Assembly (NCBI RefSeq): GCF_937127095.1
Contig: NZ_CAKZLP010000019.1
Span: forward strand, 1 to 64,000
Origin: an uncultured Amphritea sp.
Lineage (GTDB): Bacteria; Pseudomonadota; Gammaproteobacteria; Pseudomonadales; Balneatricaceae
Direction of reading: 5' to 3'
Length of the DNA: 64,000 nucleotides
Below the pieces are notes generated by a model that saw only the letters and a program-made list of their open reading frames with translations, made no database searches and had not been told where the DNA came from. The position numbers and the translations under genes are program-made. Positions 16,396 to 26,057 of this stretch are shown piece by piece. The first letter of the stretch is position 1; each line of letters opens with the position of its first letter.

Positions 16396-16770
16396 ATGGA
16401 TACCGGGACAAAAGGACGTGTCACCCTCTCATCGAAGTTATGGATTGGAGGGCTGGTTATTCTGCTGGCGTTATTGGCGAGCGTGATACTCAGCCGTTTA
16501 AATTCGGTCGATTCAGGGATGACGGTGACGTTTCACAACAGTAGTGATCTGATGATTGAGTCGATTCAGCTGGATTTTGGCAGCGCTGATACTCAGTCAA
16601 AGATTCAGGCTTTTAGAATTCCGGCGGGTGAAGAGCGCATCTTACTGCTGAATCATCAACCGGGCATGGGCTTTAATGTTCAGGTGAATTACCGCGGCGG
16701 TAATAAACAGGCGTTCTGTGCGTTGCGCGGCGATGATCAGCGTCGCCCGGTGATCTATCTGCAGCCCTGA
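16396..16770 (+). CDS. unknown single-pass membrane protein
   Basis: This encodes 124 residues. A short basic N-terminus is followed by one membrane segment (about residues 15-33, LWIGGLVILLALLASVIL) and a mainly beta-strand periplasmic domain (TVTFHNSSDLMIESIQLDF). No catalytic motif or family was recognised. It is convergent with the FemAB-like gene, with only five bases between the stops. Three ATCAA blocks at 13-base spacing lie just upstream (16348-16378). Confidence 0.65.
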   Translation: MDTGTKGRVTLSSKLWIGGLVILLALLASVILSRLNSVDSGMTVTFHNSSDLMIESIQLDFGSADTQSKIQAFRIPAGEERILLLNHQPGMGFNVQVNYRGGNKQAFCALRGDDQRRPVIYLQP

Positions 16771-16775
16771 CTGTT

Positions 16776-17936
16776 TCATTCTGTTTTGCGAAAGGGCAGT
16801 CGCTGGCGCAGATATTCCATCTCCTGACGTAACATCGCTTCCTCTTCTTCGGTGAATTTCTCCACTGCATCCTGAAACCCTGTATGTGCGAGCCAGTGGG
16901 CTGACCAGGTTTCGATAGGCTCGAACCCCCGTTGTATCTTGTGTTCCCCCTGAGCGCCAGGATCGAATCGTTGCAGCTGATGACGGATGCAGTGTTCAAT
17001 GCCCTGATAGTAACAGGTCTCAAAATGCAGGCTGTCGTACTCCGCCAGCGCCCCCCAATAGCGGCCATAGAGGTTCTCGCTATCCTGAAAAAACAGTGCT
17101 CCGGCAACCGCTTCAGTGTCACTGTGATTCATATCATAGGCAAAGCAGATATGCAGCTGGTCTGGCAGGGTGTCCCTGAGCTGGTGAAAGAACGCTGCAT
17201 TGAGATAGCCGTTGCGGCCGCGTTTCAGATAGGTGATTTGATAAAACTGGTAAAACTGCCGGAGCATCTCATCTGTTAGCTGGGTGCCACTGATAAAACG
17301 GTGCTCAATATTATGCTCTGTAATCTTACTGCGCTCTTTGCGCAGATTTTTGCGTTTGCGGGAGCTGAAGGTGGCGAGAAAATCTTCAAAATCAGAGTAA
17401 TCGCGGTTGAACCAATGGTATTGGGTTCCGAGGCGGTAGTTCAGCTCCGGGAACCCCTCTTTTTCTAGCAGACGGCCTTCAAGAAACAGCCCATGCCAGC
17501 CAGATGCCTGGTATTGCGATGCCAGCTGTTGAACCGCTGAGAGAATCTGCCGGGTGAGGGTTGTCTGTTCTGTGTCACTCAGGCTGGCGTGAAACATTAA
17601 GCGCGGGCCATAACAGGGGGTGAAGGGGATCGCGGTCAGCAGTTTAGGGTAGTATTCAAGCCCGTTGCGCTGATAGGCGTCTGCCCAGCTCCAGTCAAAC
17701 ACATACTCACCGTAAGAGTGGCTTTTCAGATAGAGCGGCATCGCGGCAATGGCCTGATCTCCTTCGGTCACGACCAGATGACAGGGTTGCCAGCCCGTAT
17801 CCGGGGCAACACTACCGGAATACTCTAATGCAGAAAGAAACTCATAGCGAAGAAACGGGTAATCTGTGCCCGCCAGGCTGTTCCAGCGCTCTGCTCCGAT
17901 CTGCTCGATGGCGCTATAAAAATTGAATTGCGGCAT
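16776..17936 (-). CDS. GNAT/FemAB-like acyltransferase (DUF482 family)
   Basis: This encodes 386 residues. Features typical of the peptidogalycan/DUF482 family are present: an early FLRYEFLSALE segment, YGEYVFDWSWADAY near residues 90-105, and a GNAT-like acyltransferase core (SSRKRKNLRKER, YLKRGRNGYL, AGALFFQDSENLYGRYWGA). It is predicted to transfer an acyl or aminoacyl group in the cytoplasm; the real substrate is not known. It is divergent from the HIT gene and probably shares the intergenic control region at 17937-18089 with it. Confidence 0.85.
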   Translation of the reverse strand: MPQFNFYSAIEQIGAERWNSLAGTDYPFLRYEFLSALEYSGSVAPDTGWQPCHLVVTEGDQAIAAMPLYLKSHSYGEYVFDWSWADAYQRNGLEYYPKLLTAIPFTPCYGPRLMFHASLSDTEQTTLTRQILSAVQQLASQYQASGWHGLFLEGRLLEKEGFPELNYRLGTQYHWFNRDYSDFEDFLATFSSRKRKNLRKERSKITEHNIEHRFISGTQLTDEMLRQFYQFYQITYLKRGRNGYLNAAFFHQLRDTLPDQLHICFAYDMNHSDTEAVAGALFFQDSENLYGRYWGALAEYDSLHFETCYYQGIEHCIRHQLQRFDPGAQGEHKIQRGFEPIETWSAHWLAHTGFQDAVEKFTEEEEAMLRQEMEYLRQRLPFRKTE

Positions 17937-18089
17937 ATTGTCCTATACTGTTCAGAGCCAGAATTTATTATCTAACTACCCGATAATAAAGCATTATCTT
18001 TTTGCAGATGTGAGCAGGCCGACTGCTTTTCAGGATGGCTATTGCTACTATCATAAGTTTGCATCTGTGTTTACGCTAGGAGAATAAAA

Positions 18090-18545
18090 ATGGATGAGCT
18101 GGAGTTGGAATTTGAACTGGATTCTCGTCTGAATAACGATTGTATTACCCTGGGTGACTTTCCGTTGTGCCGTTTGTTGCTGATGAATGATGCCAACTAC
18201 CCCTGGTTTATTCTGGTACCGCGTCGTGCCGAAGCCAGTGAGATCTATCACCTGTCTTCGGCGGATCAGGCTCAGCTGCTCCATGAATCCTCATGTCTGT
18301 CAGAAAATCTTCACGATGTGTTTGATGCGGATAAGATGAACATTGCCGCACTGGGGAATGTGGTGAAACAACTCCATGTTCATCATGTGGTTCGTTTTGA
18401 AGGTGATCCTGCCTGGCCTGCGCCGGTCTGGGGAGCGGTTGCTGCGAAGCCTTATACTGAGCTTCAGATTCAGGAGATTCATCAGAAATTACAGATGATG
18501 ATGTCTGAGGAGGTAAATTTTGTTGCTTGGGGTCTGATCAGCTGA
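18090..18545 (+). CDS. HIT domain hydrolase
   Basis: This encodes 151 residues. The histidine triad appears as QLHVHHVVRF near residues 93-102, followed by DPAWPAPVWG, typical of a bacterial HIT subfamily of about this length. Such proteins hydrolyse nucleoside phosphoramidates or dinucleoside polyphosphates; the substrate here is not known. TAGGAG seven bases before the ATG supports the start. Confidence 0.9.
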   Translation: MDELELEFELDSRLNNDCITLGDFPLCRLLLMNDANYPWFILVPRRAEASEIYHLSSADQAQLLHESSCLSENLHDVFDADKMNIAALGNVVKQLHVHHVVRFEGDPAWPAPVWGAVAAKPYTELQIQEIHQKLQMMMSEEVNFVAWGLIS

Positions 18546-18714
18546 TTTCTCTCTTAAAATCCATTAATTGGCCCTGTCAGCGGCCAATAATTCAGGTATA
18601 ATTCGCCGTTTTCTGAGCAAGGCGGCTGACGTTGTCAGCTTTTGCAATAAATAGGGCTGAAACCAATCGGGTCGCTTTGCGGTGTATCTCTTTCTCAGGG
18701 GGAAGCTGCTAAGA

Positions 18715-18942
18715 ATGCCAATCTTTGATTTCGCGTGCCGTCTTTGTGGTCATGAATTTGAAAAGCTGGTGCTGAAGTCTGATGCGCCAGCGCCCGTATG
18801 TGCTGTCTGTAACTCTGTCGACGTGGTAAAAAAAGTGTCCGCGTCAGGTTTCAGATTATCCGGCACGGGCTGGTACGAGACTGATTTTAAAACCGGTAAG
18901 AAAAAGAACCTGGCGGGTGGCCAGGGTGAATCCGGTAACTGA
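18715..18942 (+). CDS. FmdB-family zinc ribbon protein
   Basis: This encodes 75 residues from the ATG at 18715, chosen because homologues start MPIFDFAC; an earlier in-frame ATG at 18682 adds 11 residues. CRLCG and CAVC form a zinc ribbon within the first 45 residues, followed by a SGFRLSGTGWYETDF stretch typical of the family. The tail is Gly/Lys-rich. It sits immediately before aspS and is probably cotranscribed, as in Pseudomonas. The function is unknown. Confidence 0.88.
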   Translation: MPIFDFACRLCGHEFEKLVLKSDAPAPVCAVCNSVDVVKKVSASGFRLSGTGWYETDFKTGKKKNLAGGQGESGN

Positions 18943-19000
18943 TTTTTAATTGTCTGAATAAACACTGATTCAGCTTGCTAAGTAACAGGAACATTTAACT

Positions 19001-20764
19001 ATGCGCAGTCATTATTGCGGCGATCTCAGAAAAGAGCATATCGGCGAAGACATTACTCTGACGGGGTGGGTTCACCGTCGTCGCGACCACGGTGGGGTTA
19101 TCTTTCTGGATCTTCGTGACCGCGAAGGTCATTCTCAGGTGGTGTTTGACCCTGATCGTGAAGCGAGCTTCGCGCTGGCAGACAGCTGCCGTAGTGAGTA
19201 TGTTGTTGAGATTAAGGGTGTCGTTCGTGCCCGTCCGGAAGGTACTGTTAACCCGGATATGGCAACCGGTGAGATTGAAGTTCTGGGCCAGGAACTGGTT
19301 ATCCTGAACAAATCAGAAACGCCTCCTTTCCAGCTGGATGAGCATCAGCAGGTGGGTGAAGAGGTACGTCTGCGTTACCGTTACATCGATCTGCGTCGTG
19401 CTGAGATGCAGGAGAAGCTGCGTTTTCGTTCCAAGGTGACTACGGCTATCCGTAGCTATCTGGATGAGAACGGTTTTCTTGATATTGAAACCCCGATTCT
19501 TAACCGTGCTACTCCTGAAGGTGCCCGCGACTATCTGGTGCCAAGCAGGGTGCATGAAGGCCACTTCTTTGCGCTGCCTCAGTCTCCTCAGCTGTTCAAA
19601 CAGCTGTTGATGGTGGCGGGTTTTGATCGCTACTACCAGGTTGCTAAGTGTTTCCGTGATGAAGATCTGCGGGCTGACCGTCAGCCAGAATTTACACAGA
19701 TCGATATTGAAACCTCATTTATGAATGAGGAAGAGATCATGGGCATCGCTGAAAAGATGATCCGTAAGCTGTTCCTGGAGCTGAAAGGGATCGATCTCGG
19801 TGACTTCCCGCGGATGCCGTACTCCGAAGCGATGCAGCGCTATGGTTCTGATAAACCGGACCTGCGCTACCCGATGGAGCTGGTTGACGTTGCCGATCTG
19901 ATGGCTGAGATCGAGTTTAAGGTATTTGCCGGTCCGGCTAAAGATCCTAAAGGCCGTGTGGCAGCCCTGAAAGTCCCGGGTGGTGCTCAGCTGACCCGTA
20001 AGATCATTGATGAGTACACTAAGTTTGTCGGTATCTACGGCGCTAAAGGTCTGGCCTGGATTAAGGTCAACGAGCTGGAAAAAGGCGTTGAAGGTCTGCA
20101 GTCTCCCATCGTTAAGTTCCTTGGTGACGAGGTGGCGATGGCGATTATGGAACGTCTGGGTGCGCAAAACGGCGATATCGTATTCTTTGGTGCTGATAAA
20201 GAGAAAGTTGTTTCTGAAGCGCTGGGTGCACTGCGTATCAAAGCGGGTGAAGACCTGCAGATGGCTCAGTGTGAGTGGGCGCCGCTGTGGGTGGTTGACT
20301 TCCCGATGTTTGAAGAGACCGATAACGGTGGTCTGACTGCACTGCACCACCCATTTACCGCACCAAGCTGCAGCGCTGAAGAGCTGAAAGCGAATCCTCT
20401 GGAAGCGCTGTCACGTGCTTACGATATGGTTCTGAATGGTTGTGAGCTGGGCGGTGGTTCTATCCGTATCCATAACCGGGAGATGCAGGCGTCAGTGCTG
20501 GATATTCTGGGGATCTCTGATGAAGAAGCGGATGATAAGTTTGGCTTCCTGCTGAACGCACTTAAATACGGTGCGCCACCCCACGGTGGTCTGGCGTTTG
20601 GTCTTGACCGTCTCATCATGCTGATGACCGGTACCGATTCGATCCGTGAAGTGATCGCCTTCCCGAAAACCCAGAGTTCTGCCTGTATGATGACTCAGGC
20701 GCCGGGTGAGGTGAGTGCGGCTCAACTGCGTGAACTGAATATCAAACTGCGTAAGACACCATAA
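19001..20764 (+). CDS. aspS: aspartyl-tRNA synthetase
   Basis: This encodes 587 residues, the bacterial-type length. It charges tRNA-Asp (and possibly tRNA-Asn) with aspartate. An N-terminal OB fold ([20 protein letters not shown]) is followed by a class II catalytic core with motif 2 ([16 protein letters not shown]) and motif 3 (GLAFGLDRL), with the bacterial GAD insertion between. An AGGA ribosome site precedes the ATG. In relatives aspS is followed by yebC, but here ruvC follows. Confidence 0.98.
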   Translation: MRSHYCGDLRKEHIGEDITLTGWVHRRRDHGGVIFLDLRDREGHSQVVFDPDREASFALADSCRSEYVVEIKGVVRARPEGTVNPDMATGEIEVLGQELVILNKSETPPFQLDEHQQVGEEVRLRYRYIDLRRAEMQEKLRFRSKVTTAIRSYLDENGFLDIETPILNRATPEGARDYLVPSRVHEGHFFALPQSPQLFKQLLMVAGFDRYYQVAKCFRDEDLRADRQPEFTQIDIETSFMNEEEIMGIAEKMIRKLFLELKGIDLGDFPRMPYSEAMQRYGSDKPDLRYPMELVDVADLMAEIEFKVFAGPAKDPKGRVAALKVPGGAQLTRKIIDEYTKFVGIYGAKGLAWIKVNELEKGVEGLQSPIVKFLGDEVAMAIMERLGAQNGDIVFFGADKEKVVSEALGALRIKAGEDLQMAQCEWAPLWVVDFPMFEETDNGGLTALHHPFTAPSCSAEELKANPLEALSRAYDMVLNGCELGGGSIRIHNREMQASVLDILGISDEEADDKFGFLLNALKYGAPPHGGLAFGLDRLIMLMTGTDSIREVIAFPKTQSSACMMTQAPGEVSAAQLRELNIKLRKTP

Positions 20765-20784
20765 AGTATTTTGCAGTTAATCAT

Positions 20785-20811
20785 AAAGCCGTGCACTGCA
20801 CGGCTTTTTTT
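20785..20811 (+). terminator. intrinsic terminator after aspS
   Basis: An inverted repeat, AAGCCGTGCA/TGCACGGCTT, is followed by a T-run. It separates aspS from ruvC, which must then have its own promoter in the next 65 bases. Confidence 0.88.
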
Positions 20812-20875
20812 ATGGCTGAATCTGGGGTATTGTGCTCTGTATAAATAAACAGTACTTTGAGTTGATAATGCAGTT

Positions 20876-21391
20876 ATGTTGATTTTGGGAATAGATCCGG
20901 GCTCCCGGATTACCGGATACGGTATTATCAATTCCGTTGGCTCAAAGAACGAATATGTCGCCAGTGGCTGCATCAGGATCAAAGGTGACGTGCTTGCGGA
21001 TCGATTGAAGCAGGTTTACGCCGGAGTGACTGAGATTATTGAGCACTACTGTCCGCAGGAGATGGCGATAGAGCAGGTGTTTATGGCGCGTAACCCTGAC
21101 TCTGCGCTTAAGCTGGGGCAGGCTCGGGGGGTAGCAATCGTCGCCGGTGCTAATCAGGGGCTCGAGGTTGCAGAGTATGCTGCCCGTAAGGTAAAGCAGG
21201 CGGTGGTTGGTAATGGCGCGGCGGATAAAGCCCAGGTGCAGCATATGGTTAAATCCATTCTTAAACTGCCGGGGCTGCCCCAGGCCGATGCCGCAGATGC
21301 ACTGGCCATAGCGCTCTGTCATGCGCATACCCGCAGTAGCCTTATTATGATGGCCGGGGCGAAAAGCAGTCGCGGAGGGCGGTTACGCTGA
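20876..21391 (+). CDS. ruvC: Holliday junction resolvase RuvC
   Basis: This encodes 171 residues. It cuts Holliday junctions made during recombination, working with RuvAB. The four catalytic acids match E. coli RuvC in position and context: D7 in GIDPGS, E66 in AIEQVF, and D138 and D141 in [10 protein letters not shown]. It heads the ruvCAB set. Confidence 0.98.
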   Translation: MLILGIDPGSRITGYGIINSVGSKNEYVASGCIRIKGDVLADRLKQVYAGVTEIIEHYCPQEMAIEQVFMARNPDSALKLGQARGVAIVAGANQGLEVAEYAARKVKQAVVGNGAADKAQVQHMVKSILKLPGLPQADAADALAIALCHAHTRSSLIMMAGAKSSRGGRLR

Positions 21392-21467
21392 GAGAACTGT
21401 CTCAAATGATACTGAGTAGCGAAAAATTTAAGCCCCGTGATGGGGTTGATCTGGAGAGAAAAAAGCT

Positions 21468-22094
21468 GTGATAGGACGATTGAGAGGCGAACTGCTGGAA
21501 AAGCATCCACCGCAGTTGGTGGTTGATGTGAATGGTTTGGGCTATGAAGTTGATGTTTCAATGAACACCTATTACCAGTTGCCTGAAGTCGGGCGACCGG
21601 TAACACTGTATACCCATATGGTGGTGCGTGAAGATGCTCAGCTGTTATACGGTTTCTATGAGCGCTCAGAACGCTCCCTGTTTCGCACCCTGATAAAAGT
21701 GAATGGGGTAGGGCCTAAGCTGGCTCTGACTATTCTTTCCGGCATCAGTGTTGATGAGTTTGTCCACTCGGTACAGCATCAGGATACCGTGGCGCTGGTT
21801 AGATTGCCGGGGGTGGGTAAAAAGACCGCAGAGCGGCTTATTATTGAGATGAAGGATAAGCTGCAGGACTTCCAGTTTAGTGATGTCGATGAGTTTACCC
21901 TGACCGATGGGATGGGGCCGGTGACCAATAACGCGGCAACCGATAGTCGGGCCGAGGCGGAAAGTGCTCTGGTGGCGCTGGGGTATAAGCCAGTCCAGGC
22001 GACTAAGTCGATTGCCCAGGCAGAAAAAGCCAATCCTGGTGCATCCAGTGAGGTGCTGATCCGTGCGGCCTTGAAAAGTATGGTGCAGGGGTAA
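21468..22094 (+). CDS. ruvA: Holliday junction branch migration protein RuvA
   Basis: This encodes 208 residues with a GTG start, supported by GGAG upstream. It binds the four-way junction as a tetramer and loads RuvB. The N-terminal OB fold ([12 protein letters not shown]), helix-hairpin-helix pair ([13 protein letters not shown] and [13 protein letters not shown]) and a C-terminal RuvB-contact domain after a linker are visible. Confidence 0.97.
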   Translation: MIGRLRGELLEKHPPQLVVDVNGLGYEVDVSMNTYYQLPEVGRPVTLYTHMVVREDAQLLYGFYERSERSLFRTLIKVNGVGPKLALTILSGISVDEFVHSVQHQDTVALVRLPGVGKKTAERLIIEMKDKLQDFQFSDVDEFTLTDGMGPVTNNAATDSRAEAESALVALGYKPVQATKSIAQAEKANPGASSEVLIRAALKSMVQG

Positions 22095-22124
22095 TAGCTG
22101 AATGTTAGTGATAGGGTACAGACT

Positions 22125-23141
22125 ATGATCGAAGCTGATCGCTTTATCTCTCCGGTCGTCACTGCGCCTCAGGAAGAGGTGCAGGACCGGGCTATCCGGC
22201 CGAAAACATTGCAGGACTATGTGGGTCAGCCGGTGGTGAAGGAACAGATGGAGATTTTTATCGGCGCCGCCCGCAAGCGTCAGGAAGCGCTCGATCATAC
22301 ACTTATCTTCGGCCCTCCCGGGCTGGGCAAAACCACGCTGGCTAATATTATCGCCAATGAGATGGGCTGCGATATCAAAACGACCTCTGGTCCGGTGCTC
22401 GAAAAGGCGGGAGACCTGGCGGCGATGCTGACCAATCTCGAGCCTGGTGATGTGCTGTTTATCGACGAAATACATCGCTTGAGTGCTTCCGTGGAAGAGG
22501 TGCTTTATCCGGCGATGGAAGACTATCAGCTCGATATCATGATCGGAGAAGGGCCTGCGGCTCGCTCCATTAAGCTGGAGCTTCCGCCTTTTACGCTGGT
22601 CGGGGCAACCACCCGCGCGGGTTTGCTGACCTCTCCTTTGCGTGATCGCTTCGGAATTGTTCAGCGGCTTGAATTCTACAACATTGATGATCTTACCTCG
22701 ATAGTCGAGCGTTCTGCGCGGCTTTCCGGTAGTGGTGTGGATCACGAGGGTGCGATTGAGATCGCCCGTCGCTCTCGGGGTACTCCACGGATTGCCAACC
22801 GCTTGCTACGCAGGGCAAGAGATTATGCGGAAGTTAAAGGCGATGGTCGCATATCGCTGGAGATGGCTGACCTTGCGTTGAATATGCTCAATGTGGATGA
22901 GCATGGTTTTGATCATATGGACCGCAGGTTGTTGCTGGCGATGATCGAAAAGTTTGGTGGTGGGCCGGTTGGGGTTGATAGCCTGGCGGCGGCGATTAGT
23001 GAAGAACGGGATACTATTGAGGATGTGCTTGAACCCTATCTGATACAGCAGGGTTTTATGATGCGCACCCCGCGCGGTCGGGTGGTGACCGATAATGCAT
23101 ATCGCCACTTTGGCATTGAAATGCCTGACCGGGGTCAATAG
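22125..23141 (+). CDS. ruvB: Holliday junction helicase RuvB
   Basis: This encodes 338 residues. It is the AAA+ motor that drives branch migration. Walker A is [10 protein letters not shown], Walker B is DEIHRL, and GATTRAG (sensor I) and the C-terminal winged-helix domain ([15 protein letters not shown]) follow. It closes the ruvCAB set. Confidence 0.98.
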   Translation: MIEADRFISPVVTAPQEEVQDRAIRPKTLQDYVGQPVVKEQMEIFIGAARKRQEALDHTLIFGPPGLGKTTLANIIANEMGCDIKTTSGPVLEKAGDLAAMLTNLEPGDVLFIDEIHRLSASVEEVLYPAMEDYQLDIMIGEGPAARSIKLELPPFTLVGATTRAGLLTSPLRDRFGIVQRLEFYNIDDLTSIVERSARLSGSGVDHEGAIEIARRSRGTPRIANRLLRRARDYAEVKGDGRISLEMADLALNMLNVDEHGFDHMDRRLLLAMIEKFGGGPVGVDSLAAAISEERDTIEDVLEPYLIQQGFMMRTPRGRVVTDNAYRHFGIEMPDRGQ

Positions 23142-23163
23142 AAAATTGATCAGCTGGCGATAA

Positions 23164-23177
23164 CTGATTTATATCAA
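23164..23177 (+). promoter_or_regulatory. possible FNR/Anr-like box
   Basis: CTGATTTATATCAA matches TTGATNNNNATCAA at nine of ten specified bases. It lies 72 bases before the DksA/TraR-like gene. No -10 element sits at the ideal class II distance, so the call is weak. Confidence 0.3.
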
Positions 23178-23248
23178 CGCAGAGTTTCCATTATGGGTTT
23201 AACGTTTAACGTGTAGACATAAAACAATAATGTTTAGGGCGTTAACGT

Positions 23249-23662
23249 ATGAACACTATGAAACTCTGTTGCCTGAATGGCTCTCAACTTAAAAGTCTGA
23301 AGCGTGAACTGCAGATCCTTCAGGAGCAGTTACAGGCCGATCTGAAAGCGGAACAGAGCGATCAACTGCAAGAGCTGAATCAGGTGAGTTGTACTGAGGT
23401 GCTTGACCGGGTTGAGGCAGCGGCTGTTGTTGTTGAAGTTAATCAGACCAGCTTATCGCATATAAAACAACTGGAGGAGGAGATACGGGAGTGTCATAGT
23501 GCGCTGCAGCGGATTGAAGCAGGGCATTATGGAAGTTGTGAAAAGTGTGGCGAAGAGATCGAGCTGAATCGGCTCATGGCTAACCCGGCCGCGTTACTTT
23601 GTGTTGGCTGTCAGTCGCGAGATGAGTTGCATCGCAATCGGGGTAGCGAATCGACATTCTAA
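23249..23662 (+). CDS. DksA/TraR-family zinc finger protein
   Basis: This encodes 137 residues. A long N-terminal coiled-coil hairpin is followed by a C4 zinc finger (CEKC and CVGC, separated by 17 residues) at the C-terminal end. The coiled-coil tip carries EVLDRV, partly matching the DxxDxA tip that DksA uses to reach the RNA polymerase active site. It may modulate RNA polymerase with ppGpp or zinc status. It is not clearly DksA itself. It replaces ybgC, which commonly lies between ruvB and tolQ. Confidence 0.85.
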   Translation: MNTMKLCCLNGSQLKSLKRELQILQEQLQADLKAEQSDQLQELNQVSCTEVLDRVEAAAVVVEVNQTSLSHIKQLEEEIRECHSALQRIEAGHYGSCEKCGEEIELNRLMANPAALLCVGCQSRDELHRNRGSESTF

Positions 23663-23675
23663 GTGTGTTGATTCT

Positions 23676-23715
23676 AAGTTAGTTGGTTATGAGTTAGTTG
23701 GTTATGAGTTAGTTC
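23676..23715. repeat. 15-bp tandem repeat after the DksA-like gene
   Basis: Two near-identical 15-base units, (A/G)AGTTAGTTGGTTAT, are followed by a third partial unit. They lie between the stop codon and the terminator, outside any gene. Confidence 0.8.
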
Positions 23716-23722
23716 TTTTTCA

Positions 23723-23746
23723 GCCGCCTGTTCAGGCGGCTTTTTT
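23723..23746 (+). terminator. intrinsic terminator after the DksA-like gene
   Basis: A perfect GCCGCCTG/CAGGCGGC stem with a two-base loop is followed by a T-run. It isolates the zinc finger gene from the tol operon. Confidence 0.9.
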
Positions 23747-23952
23747 ATCTCAATTCCTGCCTATCGTTGAACTTTAATACCCTATGGCTCTCCAATCGAC
23801 GAGCATCTGTTCAGCGGTTGTTTATCAAACGTTCTGTACAGTGTTCAATCAGGATGAAAATGGTTTTTTGTCAGAAAAAGGGCAGATTTTAAACGCTGAT
23901 CTCGCTACTATCAGAACCAGTTTTTCAGATTTCTACAGAAGGGGTTGTAAAC

Positions 23953-24633
23953 GTGCCGGATAAAATGTCGATCTGGAGTCTGGTGGCTAATGCCAGTGTT
24001 GTTGTCCAGTTGGTAATGTTGCTGTTGTTAATCGCATCAGTGCTTTCCTGGATTGTGATTTTTCAGCGTCACTTTGTGTTGCGTCAGGCGCAACAAAAAC
24101 TTCGCGCGTTTGAAGATCGTTTCTGGTCCGGTGTTGATCTTAGCCAGCTGTTCCGTGAAGTGAATGCCGATCCGGATAGCAGCAACGGTGCTGAGAATAT
24201 TTTCCGTGCCGGGCTCAAAGAGTTCAGCAGGTTGAGTCAGCAGTCCGGCGCAGATCGCGATGCTATTATGGATGGTGCTCAGCGCAGTATGCGCGTGGCG
24301 CTTGCCCGGGAAGAGGAAAAATTAGAGTTACACCTGCCATTTCTGGCGACGGTAGGTTCAACCAGTCCTTATGTCGGCCTTTTCGGCACAGTGTGGGGAA
24401 TTATGAACTCATTCCGGGGTTTGGCAAATGTACATCAGGCAACCCTGGCGTCGGTTGCGCCCGGTATTTCTGAAGCACTTATTGCAACCGCAATCGGCCT
24501 GTTTGCTGCGATTCCTGCAGTCATTGCCTACAACCGTTACTCGGCAAAAACCGAATCGTTGATGAACAGTTATGAAACCTTTGCCGATGAATTCTCAAGT
24601 GTATTACACCGTCGTGTACACACCTCAAGCTGA
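23953..24633 (+). CDS. tolQ: Tol-Pal system protein TolQ
   Basis: This encodes 226 residues with a GTG start after AAGGGG; an ATG in frame four codons later is an alternative. It is an inner-membrane ion-channel subunit of the TolQRA motor. A membrane segment at about 15-37 and two more in GLFGTVWGIMNSFRGL and GISEALIATAIGLFAAIPAV regions match the MotA/TolQ/ExbB family. It heads the tol operon. Confidence 0.97.
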   Translation: MPDKMSIWSLVANASVVVQLVMLLLLIASVLSWIVIFQRHFVLRQAQQKLRAFEDRFWSGVDLSQLFREVNADPDSSNGAENIFRAGLKEFSRLSQQSGADRDAIMDGAQRSMRVALAREEEKLELHLPFLATVGSTSPYVGLFGTVWGIMNSFRGLANVHQATLASVAPGISEALIATAIGLFAAIPAVIAYNRYSAKTESLMNSYETFADEFSSVLHRRVHTSS

Positions 24634-24652
24634 TCTGTAACAGGCTGGTATT

Positions 24653-25069
24653 ATGATTCGCAGAGTTAAAAAGAGACGCAAACTGAATGCTGAGATCAAT
24701 GTGGTGCCCTACATCGATGTGATGATGGTGCTGTTGGTGATTTTCATGATTACGGCACCCATGCTGACTCAGGGTGTTGATGTTCAGTTGCCAAAGGCTG
24801 GCTCTGATCCGGTTGATACTCAGGACAGTGAACCACTGATTGTGACCGTGGATAAAGAGGGTAATTACTATATCGATGTCGGTGGAAACCCCCTTGAGGC
24901 GGTGACGGGTGAAGTTGTTGAGGAACGGGTGAGTAAAGTCCTGAGTAGTAATCCAAAAAAACTGCTGTTGGTCCGCGGAGATAAGGGTGTTGATTATGAT
25001 CATGTTGTGCAGTTGATGACGCTGTTGCAACAGGCCGGTGCAGAAAGTGTCGGACTGGTAACAGAGTAG
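24653..25069 (+). CDS. tolR: Tol-Pal system protein TolR
   Basis: This encodes 138 residues. One N-terminal membrane segment carries the proton-binding aspartate (NVVPYIDVMMVLLVIF), followed by a periplasmic ExbD/TolR domain. It lies 19 bases after tolQ and is followed at once by tolA. Confidence 0.97.
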   Translation: MIRRVKKRRKLNAEINVVPYIDVMMVLLVIFMITAPMLTQGVDVQLPKAGSDPVDTQDSEPLIVTVDKEGNYYIDVGGNPLEAVTGEVVEERVSKVLSSNPKKLLLVRGDKGVDYDHVVQLMTLLQQAGAESVGLVTE

Positions 25070-25076
25070 TTTGACT

Positions 25077-26051
25077 GTGAATCTACGAAGTTATCTGTTT
25101 CCTGCGTTATTGGCACTGATTCTCCATTCAGTCATTCTGAGTGCGCTTTTTTATAGCTGGTTTGGTTATGCTGAAGACCAACGGCAACTCACGCCCAGAC
25201 ATGTTAAAGCGCAGATGGTTGATTTGAAAACGCAACAAAAAGCGCAGCAACAGGATAAGCAGGCTGAAGCACGACGTAAAGAGGATGCGCGCAAGAAAGC
25301 CGAGGCTAAGAAGCAAGAGGATGCCCGCAAGAAAGAAGTGCTGAAAAAAGAGCAATTGAAAAAAGAGGCTATTAAGAAAGAACAGGCGGAAGTTAAAAAG
25401 AAAGCTGAAGCGCTGAAACAAGAAGCACTTAAAAAAGAAGCACTTAAAAAAGAAGCACTTAAAAAAGAAACACTTAAAAAAGAAGCTCAGAAAAAAGAAG
25501 CTCAGAAAAAAGAAGCGCTGAAACAAGAGGCCGCACGTAAAAAAGCGGAAGCGCAAAAGAAAGAGCAGGCGGCCGAGGCAGCCAAGAAAAAACAGCAGGA
25601 AGATAAACGTCGTGAAGCTGAAGCGCTAAAAGAAGCAGAGCGTAAACAGGCGGAACAGCAGCGTCAGGAACAGGAACAAAAACGTCGTGAGGCTGAATTG
25701 GTCGCAGCCATGGCCGCAGAAGAACAGGAGATGCAGAGGCAGGCAGATCAGAAAGCGACCGCCGGTTACCTTGATTATATTGGTTCAGAAATTAAAAATA
25801 ACTGGAGCCGCCCCCCCAGTGCCCGTAACGGTATGAAAGTTATCTTGTCACTGCACCTGTTGCCCACCGGTGAGGTCGATAATGTTTATGTGGTCGAAAG
25901 CAGTGGTGACAGCTATTTTGATGAGAGTGCCATCCGTGCAGTCAAACGGGTGGGACGATTCACTGAGTTACAAAAAATGGATCCGGTTCTTTTTGACAGG
26001 AACTTTAGGAAGTTAAAACTTGAATACAAACCGTCAGATCTTCGCAGGTAA
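25077..26051 (+). CDS. tolA: Tol-Pal system protein TolA
   Basis: This encodes 324 residues from a GTG at 25077; a TTG six bases upstream is the alternative start. One N-terminal membrane segment (about 8-26) is followed by a very long charged helix rich in Lys, Glu and Ala (domain II), then the compact C-terminal domain III that binds Pal and TolB (LDYIGSEIKNNWSRPP and later NVYVVESSGDSYFDESA). Domain II contains eight near-identical 15-base units coding for ALKKE-type pentapeptides (25410-25529). It spans the periplasm to link motor and outer membrane. Confidence 0.95.
   Translation: MNLRSYLFPALLALILHSVILSALFYSWFGYAEDQRQLTPRHVKAQMVDLKTQQKAQQQDKQAEARRKEDARKKAEAKKQEDARKKEVLKKEQLKKEAIKKEQAEVKKKAEALKQEALKKEALKKEALKKETLKKEAQKKEAQKKEALKQEAARKKAEAQKKEQAAEAAKKKQQEDKRREAEALKEAERKQAEQQRQEQEQKRREAELVAAMAAEEQEMQRQADQKATAGYLDYIGSEIKNNWSRPPSARNGMKVILSLHLLPTGEVDNVYVVESSGDSYFDESAIRAVKRVGRFTELQKMDPVLFDRNFRKLKLEYKPSDLRR
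25410..25529 (+). repeat. 15-bp in-frame tandem repeat in tolA
   Basis: Eight 15-base units of the form GCACTTAAAAAAGAA run in frame; six of them contain an A-run. The first and last units are the most diverged. Each unit codes for five residues such as ALKKE, so copy-number change alters the length of the TolA helix without a frameshift. Confidence 0.9.
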
Positions 26052-26057
26052 TCAGTA

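Noticed and set aside
21666..22745. 359-codon - strand frame across ruvA and ruvB
   Set aside because: It is antisense to two well-supported genes and has shadow-type composition.
25410..25529. Possible CRISPR array
   Set aside because: Units are 15 bases, in frame and without variable spacers, so it is a coding tandem repeat.
25128..25556. Phe-rich 142-codon - strand frame
   Set aside because: It is the antisense shadow of the Lys-rich tolA repeat.
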